Of a DNA stretch of 12,905 nt, positions 8,305 to 12,905 are shown piece by piece. The translations under genes and the position numbers were made by a program. The notes beneath the pieces were generated by a model that had not been told where the DNA came from, ran no database searches, and saw only the letters and a list, made by a program, of their open reading frames with translations. Position 1 is the stretch's first letter; the number at the start of each line of letters is the position of its first letter. Source of the DNA: Bacteroidota bacterium (lineage in GTDB: Bacteria; Bacteroidota; Bacteroidia; Flavobacteriales; Flavobacteriaceae); NCBI GenBank assembly GCA_022601215.1, contig JAHZIZ010000320.1:1-12905 (forward strand), given 5' to 3'.

Positions 8305-9597
8305 ATGAAATATCATCCAATAGACAATAAACTCTACATTAAAAATAGAAAAAACTTCATGGCGCAGATGAAACCATCCAGCCTAGCTGTTTTTAATAGT
8401 AACGACATTTATCCCATTAGTGCAGACAGCACAATGCCTTTTGAACAATCAAGAGACATTCTGTACTTAAGCGGTGTGGATCAAGAAGAGAGTATTTTGG
8501 TTTTGTTCCCAGATGCTCCAGATGCTAAACATCGTGAAATCTTATTCTTACGTGAAACTAATGAGCATATTGCTGTTTGGGAAGGTGAAAAATTAACCAA
8601 AGAAAGAGCCTTGGATGTAAGCGGTATTGCCACCGTATATTGGCTGAGTGATTTTGACAAAGTTTTTTACGAAGTCATGACTCAAGCAGACATCATTTAC
8701 TTTAATACTAATGAACATTACAGGGCAAATGTAGAAACTGAAACTCGTGAAGCTCGGTTTATTAAAGCTACAAAAGACAAATTTCCTGCACACAGTTGGG
8801 CAAAGAGCAATCCTATTTTACAACGGCTTCGTTCTGTGAAAGATCCAATTGAATTAGAGTTACTTCAAACAGCCTGCGATATTACCAATAAAGGATTTCG
8901 CAGAGTATTAGGGTTTGTTCAACCTGGAGTTTGGGAGTATGAAATTGAAGCCGAGTACATGCACGAATTTCTTCGAAATAGATCTAAGAAATTTGCATAT
9001 ACACCCATTATCGCAAGTGGTAACAATGCCAATGTATTGCATTATATAGAGAACAATCAACAATGTAAAGACGGGGATCTTATTTTAATGGATGTAGGAG
9101 CTGAATACGCTAATTACAGTAGTGATATGACTAGAACCATTCCTGTAAATGGTCGCTTCACTAAACGACAAAAAGACGTTTACAATGCAGTAAATAGAGT
9201 GAAAAATGATGCCACCAAAATGTTAGTCCCCGGTGCGTACTGGAAAGAATACCACATCGAAGTAGGCAAGCTAATGACCTCAGAACTAATAGGGTTAGGT
9301 CTTATTGACAAAGCCGATGTGCAAAATGAAAATCCGGATTGGCCAGCTTATAAAAAATATTTTATGCATGGAACTTCACATCATATGGGTCTAGATACTC
9401 ATGACTATGGTTTGTTGTTTGAACCTATGCAAGCTGGGAATGTCTTTACCGTTGAGCCTGGTATTTATATCCCAGATGAAGGTTTTGGTGTTCGATTAGA
9501 AGACGACGTGGTTATACAAGAAACTGGAGAACCCTTTAATTTAATGGGTAACATTCCGATTGAAGTAGATGAGATTGAAGATTTGATGAATTCCTAA
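8305..9597 (+). CDS. pepP: Xaa-Pro aminopeptidase (aminopeptidase P, M24 family)
   Basis: A 430-residue cytoplasmic metallopeptidase that removes an N-terminal residue preceding proline. The N-terminal domain (about 1-170) is the aminopeptidase P N-domain, and the C-terminal domain (about 180-425) is the pita-bread fold. The five metal ligands expected for a di-manganese site are all present: Asp263 and Asp274 (MDVGAEYANYSSDMTRT), His359 (HGTSHHMGLDTHD), Glu384 (TVEPGIY) and Glu399 (VRLEDD). His246, His355 and His366 match the other active-site histidines of E. coli PepP, and the length is close to the E. coli enzyme. There is no signal peptide. It stands 66 bases after the Crp/Fnr gene with its own -7 box, and ends at a terminator shared with convergent brnQ. 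It probably serves turnover of proline-containing peptides; a role with BrnQ is only suggested by proximity. Confidence 0.95.
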   Translation: MKYHPIDNKLYIKNRKNFMAQMKPSSLAVFNSNDIYPISADSTMPFEQSRDILYLSGVDQEESILVLFPDAPDAKHREILFLRETNEHIAVWEGEKLTKERALDVSGIATVYWLSDFDKVFYEVMTQADIIYFNTNEHYRANVETETREARFIKATKDKFPAHSWAKSNPILQRLRSVKDPIELELLQTACDITNKGFRRVLGFVQPGVWEYEIEAEYMHEFLRNRSKKFAYTPIIASGNNANVLHYIENNQQCKDGDLILMDVGAEYANYSSDMTRTIPVNGRFTKRQKDVYNAVNRVKNDATKMLVPGAYWKEYHIEVGKLMTSELIGLGLIDKADVQNENPDWPAYKKYFMHGTSHHMGLDTHDYGLLFEPMQAGNVFTVEPGIYIPDEGFGVRLEDDVVIQETGEPFNLMGNIPIEVDEIEDLMNS

Positions 9598-9621
9598 AAT
9601 CTCAACTCATATAGTTTTTAA

Positions 9622-9654
9622 AAAAAGTCGCTTCTTATATGGAAGTGACTTTTT
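9622..9654. terminator. Bidirectional intrinsic terminator overlapping the brnQ stop
   Basis: Arms 9622-9634 and 9642-9654 (13 bases, one G-U pair on the plus strand) flank a 7-base loop that contains the brnQ stop codon (9635-9637). A/T-rich arm ends give a T run on either strand (ttttt-c-tttt on plus; the complement of the A run from 9620 on minus). It serves the convergent pepP (stop 9597) and brnQ genes. Arm 9642-9654 encodes the last codons of brnQ. Confidence 0.83.
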
Positions 9655-10915
9655 CTTTTCCCTTAATTAAATTCATCACTACAAAAATTAGTATTGCAGG
9701 TATTACCCAGCCCATATGTTGGTCGGACAGCGGAAGGAATCTTTTAATTGCTACTAGTTTTTCTTCGGAAATTAAAAATCCTAGAAAGTCTGGAATACTG
9801 AATAGGAAAGTCACAAGCACAACACCTTTAAAAACGATAGGTGAAGCAAATTGTTTAGGAATAACATTCAGCAATATAAGCACAATAGTTATTGGGTAAA
9901 TAAACCTAAGCGCTGGTAATGCTACATTTATGATATAATGAACATCAAACTGTCCAATAACAACCCCTAACATGCAACCCACAACTCCCGTTACTGTATA
10001 GGCGATTTTCGAATTCCCAAATAAACCTTTTACAAAATCAGCAGTTCCTGTTACAATTCCAACAGCAGTGGTAAAACATGCCAGAGCTACTAGCACTGCC
10101 AAAAATGTAGTTCCTATATTTCCAAGAGTTGTCGTACTCAAAAGAGTTAATAATTGAACTCTGTTTTCAATTTCCAGTGTCCCACTATAATGCGCCCCCA
10201 AGGCGATGAGTCCCCCATAAATTAACAACAACCCCATCCCAGCATACAACCCCGCTCTTCCAATCATTTTCTTTTTGTCCTCGTAGCCATAAGTACCTTG
10301 TAGAGCGAATGAAATAACAATCACGCCACCCACTACAACCCCCCCAATTGCATCAAAAGTTTGATATCCTTCCAAAATTCCTTCTGTAAATGGACTGGTA
10401 AAAATAGTAGCTCGTAAAGGTTCAATATTCCCAAAGAGACCAATACAGATGATTGCCAACAAAATTAAAATAATAAAAGGCGTAAGAAATTTTCCTATAA
10501 TGCTTAAAATCTTGGTTCGGTTTAATACAAACACAAGAACAAGTGCAAAATAAATTGCGCTTAACCATAAGGATGAGAGTTCAAAATAAGGCTGAATAGC
10601 CATCTCATAAGTTACTGAAGCCGTCCTTGGTGAAGGTAAAGTAATAGAAATAACATAAACTGCAATGGCATAAACCAAAGCGAAAAATGGAGAAACCTTA
10701 TTTGCAAAATCTAACATGGTTCCTTGTAGTCGGGCGTGACCATAAATAGCTAAAATGGGAATTATCACCGCCGAGACCGCAAATCCTAATGTAACCCAAA
10801 TCCAACTATCTCCCGCATTATGGCCTAAAAAGGGTGGTAAAATTAAATTTCCAGCTCCAAAGAACAAAGAGAATAATGCGAAAGCCGTGACGAAGGTTTG
10901 TTTGGTTGGGTTCAT
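9635..10915 (-). CDS. brnQ: Branched-chain amino acid transport system II carrier (BrnQ/LIVCS family)
   Basis: A 426-residue inner-membrane carrier, expected to import leucine, isoleucine and valine with sodium or protons. About twelve hydrophobic segments are visible, at roughly 12-30, 38-58, 77-97, 115-132, 141-161, 187-205, 222-242, 268-288, 305-325, 330-352, 360-382 and 402-418. Family signatures include LFFGAGNLILPPFLG (17-31) in helix 1, LPSPRTASVTYE (93-104), GYQTFDAIGG (183-192) and ACFTTAVGI (279-287). The length is normal for the family. The ATG at 10915 gives the standard MNPTKQTFVTAFALFSLFFG start. The gene is divergent from the alpha/beta hydrolase with only 32 bases between start codons, so the two control regions must overlap. 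A weak minus-strand -7 candidate, TATATTCG, is at 10942-10935. Substrate preference is inferred from the family. Confidence 0.94.
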   Translation of the reverse strand: MNPTKQTFVTAFALFSLFFGAGNLILPPFLGHNAGDSWIWVTLGFAVSAVIIPILAIYGHARLQGTMLDFANKVSPFFALVYAIAVYVISITLPSPRTASVTYEMAIQPYFELSSLWLSAIYFALVLVFVLNRTKILSIIGKFLTPFIILILLAIICIGLFGNIEPLRATIFTSPFTEGILEGYQTFDAIGGVVVGGVIVISFALQGTYGYEDKKKMIGRAGLYAGMGLLLIYGGLIALGAHYSGTLEIENRVQLLTLLSTTTLGNIGTTFLAVLVALACFTTAVGIVTGTADFVKGLFGNSKIAYTVTGVVGCMLGVVIGQFDVHYIINVALPALRFIYPITIVLILLNVIPKQFASPIVFKGVVLVTFLFSIPDFLGFLISEEKLVAIKRFLPLSDQHMGWVIPAILIFVVMNLIKGKEKVTSI

Positions 10916-10928
10916 TCAGTGATATTTG
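10897..10928 (+). promoter_or_regulatory. Predicted promoter of the alpha/beta hydrolase gene, inside the brnQ start
   Basis: TTTG (10897-10900) is followed after 20 bases by GATATTTG (10921-10928), one base off TAnnTTTG. Transcription would begin near 10934, 14 bases before the ATG at 10948. The -33 box lies within the first codons of brnQ, so polymerase loading here could interfere with brnQ expression. Confidence 0.45.
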
Positions 10929-10947
10929 CGTTCCCGAATATAGAAAA

Positions 10948-11718
10948 ATGATTTATCACTTTAAGGAGGTTCCTATTTTTTACGAAGTAACAGGTAAAGG
11001 ACCTGTGATGGTATTACTTCATGGATTTTTGGAAAGCAGTACCATGTGGAAGGCCATCGCACCTCCATTGACAAAACATTTTACCGTAATCACTATAGAC
11101 TTGCCAGGCCATGGAAAAAGTGGTGTCCTATCGGAAACTCATTCTATGGAGCTTATGGCTCAGCTACTATTTTCCATGTTGCATCATTTAAAAATAGAGA
11201 CCGCCACATTGGTTGGACATTCTATGGGTGGTTATGTGGCATTAGCTTTTACAGAGCTTTATCAACAACACACAGCTGGACTCATATTACTCAACTCTAC
11301 GACTTACAAAGACAACGACAATCGTAAAAAAAATAGAGATAGAGCGCTTCGTTATATAAAAACTCAAAAGGACTCCATCATTTCAATGGCGATTTCAAAC
11401 TTATTTACTGAAAAGAGCCGTTTACAATATGCTTCGGAAATTGAACAATTAAAATTAGAGGCGTTGTCGTTTCCTTTGAAAGGAATAACCGCTGCGATAA
11501 AAGGAATGAGAGATAGGAAAGATCGAACGCAAGTTCTTCAAAACTTTCAAAAGAAAAAATGGATAATTTGTGGTGATAAAGATCCCATTGTTCCCTTGGA
11601 AGATTCAACGCGAATTTCCGAAGTCACCCATACTCCGATAAAAATTCTACGGTCTAGCCACATGAGCTGGATGGAAAACACCGATAAAATTGTTAAAATC
11701 TTACACTTTAACGAATAA
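10948..11718 (+). CDS. Alpha/beta hydrolase fold protein
   Basis: A 256-residue cytoplasmic serine hydrolase of the alpha/beta fold. The oxyanion-hole motif HGFLES is at 25-30, the nucleophile elbow GHSMGG at 90-95 gives Ser92, the acid is Asp212 in CGDKDPIVP, and the base is His238 in SSHMSWME. The catalytic triad is therefore complete. DLPGHGKS (51-58) is also typical. A cap region runs from about 115 to 190. Esterase, carboxylesterase or MenH-like roles are all possible, and no substrate can be named. The start is set at the ATG at 10948, not the TTG at 10906, because the upstream codons overlap brnQ and the predicted promoter and add non-family residues. The gene is divergent from brnQ and 64 bases upstream of the small zinc-ribbon-like pair on the same strand, which may be co-transcribed with it. 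Confidence 0.9.
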   Translation: MIYHFKEVPIFYEVTGKGPVMVLLHGFLESSTMWKAIAPPLTKHFTVITIDLPGHGKSGVLSETHSMELMAQLLFSMLHHLKIETATLVGHSMGGYVALAFTELYQQHTAGLILLNSTTYKDNDNRKKNRDRALRYIKTQKDSIISMAISNLFTEKSRLQYASEIEQLKLEALSFPLKGITAAIKGMRDRKDRTQVLQNFQKKKWIICGDKDPIVPLEDSTRISEVTHTPIKILRSSHMSWMENTDKIVKILHFNE

Positions 11719-11782
11719 AACGACATTTTACCGGAATAATTGGAAAAAATTACTAGGTTTATCTCAACTAAATCAAAAACTT

Positions 11783-12037
11783 ATGAGAACAGAAGCCCCA
11801 AAAACACTGTTTTCCTTTTCAGGTATCGTTTGTGGTACTTTAGGACATGATTATGTAGTTTCCCGTAAAATTACAAATCACATTAATGAATTTAAATGCA
11901 CCAATTGTGGTAAAGAAGTCACCAACAATTACCAAGGGCGTTTGGAAAGCCTAACTTACAAAGCAAGAGAAGCTAATACTTCGTTAGCTACTTTCTTTGA
12001 GAAGAAAATGAAAAGAAAATTCGCCAATGCCATATGA
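11783..12037 (+). CDS. Small zinc-ribbon-like protein, first of a tandem pair
   Basis: An 84-residue protein with no function I recognise. The putative metal ligands are Cys17, His22, Cys39 and Cys42 (C-x4-H-x16-C-x2-C, in VCGTLGH and KCTNCGK), suggesting one structural zinc. The tail (59-84) is charged and probably helical (TFFEKKMKRKF region), which could bind nucleic acid. The core aligns without gaps with the next gene's product: 12 of 42 residues identical from the first Cys to the LT pair, plus many similar ones. The start is the ATG at 11783; a TTG at 11690 would overlap the hydrolase gene and add residues without family character. The stop TGA shares bases with the next ATG (ATGA at 12034-12037). 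The short C-x4-H form recalls small phage-associated zinc proteins such as DUF1660, but this is only an impression. Confidence 0.7.
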   Translation: MRTEAPKTLFSFSGIVCGTLGHDYVVSRKITNHINEFKCTNCGKEVTNNYQGRLESLTYKAREANTSLATFFEKKMKRKFANAI

Positions 12038-12237
12038 GAAAACTTATCTGCAAACTCAAAGGACATAACTTTATTTCCTTGAAAGCTAAAAACTCTCAAA
12101 TTAGGGAATACCAATGCACGTGTTGCAAACGCAAGTATACGGAGGATGGTTACGGGCAAATTGTTCGTTTAACCAAATACTGGGAAGAAAACAACTTTTT
12201 ATTTGAACAACACTTTTCCAAAAGAAAGGCAGGATAG
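12034..12237 (+). CDS. Small zinc-ribbon-like protein, second of a tandem pair
   Basis: A 67-residue paralogue of the preceding product. The same ligand spacing is present: Cys6, His11, Cys28 and Cys31 (CKLKGH and CTCCKRK; the extra Cys30 lies between the last two). It starts only five residues before the first ligand, so it is the minimal form, with a shorter and differently composed tail (aromatic and acidic, then SKRKAG). Its ATG overlaps the upstream TGA, so translation is probably coupled and the two are made together, possibly as partners. It ends 5 bases before the thiL stop on the other strand. Function unknown; the high Lys/Arg content fits RNA, DNA or ribosome contact (inference). 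Confidence 0.68.
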   Translation: MRKLICKLKGHNFISLKAKNSQIREYQCTCCKRKYTEDGYGQIVRLTKYWEENNFLFEQHFSKRKAG

Positions 12238-12244
12238 CCTTCTT
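12222..12244. terminator. Weak hairpin between the zinc-ribbon pair and thiL
   Basis: Arms 12222-12230 and 12237-12244 pair with one bulged A around a 6-base loop (aggata). The hairpin spans both convergent stop codons, where only 5 bases separate the genes. No T run follows on either strand, so it is a poor intrinsic terminator; transcripts may read through and overlap. Confidence 0.25.
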
Positions 12245-12905
12245 AAGCCTCTTCGCTCATGGAGTTCCATCCACGTGCAATGAGTGGGATTTTAGTATTC
12301 GCCCTAGTAATAAGATGCATCCCTTCTTTTTCATCTGTCATATGGCCAATAACAGTTAAATGTGGATTGGCTTTTATTTTTGGAAAATCTTCGGATTTCA
12401 CCGTAAACAGCAGCTCATAATCTTCACCACCACTTAGCGCTATAGTCGTACTATCCATATTAAATTCTTCGCAAGTAGCTATTGCCTGAGGATCCAATGG
12501 AATTTTATCTTCATACAAATTACAACCCACTTCAGAGTTTTTACAAAGATGTATCACCTCACTTGACAAACCATCACTAATATCGATCATAGCAGTTGGT
12601 ATAACCTCAAGATCTTCTAATAACTTAGGAATATCTTGTCGGGCTTCGGGCTTCAATTGACGTTCTACTAGATAAGTATATTTATCTAGTTCCGGTTGAG
12701 CGTTGGGATTTGCAGCGAAAACTTGCTTCTCTCTTTCTAAAACTTGTAAACCTAGATAAGCTGCTCCGATATCACCTGTAACTACTAACAAATCATTCTC
12801 CTTAGCTCCACTTCTATACACCACCTTCTCAGGAAGTACTTCACCAATAGCCGTAATACTAATAATAAGTCCAGAGGTTGAAGAAGTTGTATCACCACCT
12901 ATCAC
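12243..12905 (-). CDS. thiL: Thiamine-monophosphate kinase, C-terminal part (5' end outside window)
   Basis: The frame is open to the right edge, and about 221 codons are visible of a protein usually near 340 residues, so roughly the first third is missing. The GTG at the edge is an internal codon. ThiL phosphorylates thiamine monophosphate to thiamine diphosphate with ATP, the last step of the pathway. Visible signatures are GGDTTSS at the edge (nucleotide and Mg binding), GDIGAAYLGL, the MIDISDGLSSEV motif with its Asp residues, IPLD, and ALSGGEDYELLFTV, all in the order of the AIR-synthetase-like (PurM) superfamily. The C-terminus (IARGWNSM) is also typical. It is convergent with the zinc-ribbon pair. 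Confidence 0.94.
   Translation of the reverse strand: MIGGDTTSSTSGLIISITAIGEVLPEKVVYRSGAKENDLLVVTGDIGAAYLGLQVLEREKQVFAANPNAQPELDKYTYLVERQLKPEARQDIPKLLEDLEVIPTAMIDISDGLSSEVIHLCKNSEVGCNLYEDKIPLDPQAIATCEEFNMDSTTIALSGGEDYELLFTVKSEDFPKIKANPHLTVIGHMTDEKEGMHLITRANTKIPLIARGWNSMSEEA

Noticed and set aside
10906..10948. TTG start giving a 270-residue hydrolase
   Set aside because: The extra 14 residues overlap the brnQ start and the predicted promoter and have no family character; the ATG at 10948 fits better.
10963..10970. AAGGAGGT, a perfect Shine-Dalgarno-like string
   Set aside because: It lies inside the hydrolase coding region (codons 6-8); the nearest following ATG (11008) is too far away, and this phylum rarely uses such sites.
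11690..11783. TTG start giving a 115-residue first zinc-ribbon-like protein overlapping the hydrolase gene
   Set aside because: The upstream codons add no conserved residues, while the ATG at 11783 leads directly into the shared core.
11783..12237. The zinc-ribbon-like pair as a prophage remnant
   Set aside because: No integrase, attachment site, other phage gene or composition break is seen, and the flanking genes are housekeeping or metabolic.

Overview
The window is ordinary-looking chromosome from a member of the Bacteroidota, most likely a (probably marine) Flavobacteriaceae species. The evidence is AT-rich DNA, a succinate dehydrogenase of the sdhC-sdhA-sdhB type with a single five-helix cytochrome b subunit, a large secreted sortilin/BNR-propeller protein typical of flavobacteria, almost no Shine-Dalgarno sites, and several matches to the Bacteroidota promoter pattern (TTTG, about 19-20 bases, then TAnnTTTG). 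The species assignment is inference from these traits; no rRNA is present.

Layout. Bases 1-1005 (+) are the 3' end of a hybrid sensor histidine kinase gene (end of dimerisation helix, ATPase domain, receiver domain). A bidirectional terminator (1009-1035) separates it from the convergent sdhCAB operon (4502 down to 1056, minus strand), which encodes complex II of the respiratory chain and TCA cycle. Upstream of sdhC lie its promoter and a long imperfect hairpin (4603-4645). Next comes a 948-residue exported beta-propeller protein (7514-4668, minus). A 148-base divergent intergenic region separates it from a Crp/Fnr-family regulator (7663-8238, +). That region carries three copies of a TTTTGGG...TAAC element, two of which form an imperfect palindrome. 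An Xaa-Pro aminopeptidase (8305-9597, +) follows and converges on a BrnQ-type branched-chain amino acid carrier (10915-9635, minus) across a terminator that overlaps the brnQ stop codon. Divergent from brnQ is an alpha/beta hydrolase (10948-11718, +). It is followed by two tiny tandem paralogues with a C-x4-H-x16-C-x2-C pattern (11783-12037 and 12034-12237), joined by an ATGA stop/start overlap. Convergent with them is the C-terminal part of thiamine-monophosphate kinase (thiL), cut by the right edge.

How the genes work together. The sdh operon is a self-contained respiratory unit. The aminopeptidase and BrnQ could both serve peptide and amino-acid use, but they are convergent and not co-transcribed. 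The Crp/Fnr gene is divergent from the secreted propeller gene, and the repeated element between them is a plausible operator for one or both. No mobile element, CRISPR array, tRNA or rRNA was seen, and no stretch over 300 bases lacks a gene. The observations most worth pursuing are the repeated element at 7570-7624 and the translationally coupled zinc-ribbon-like pair.
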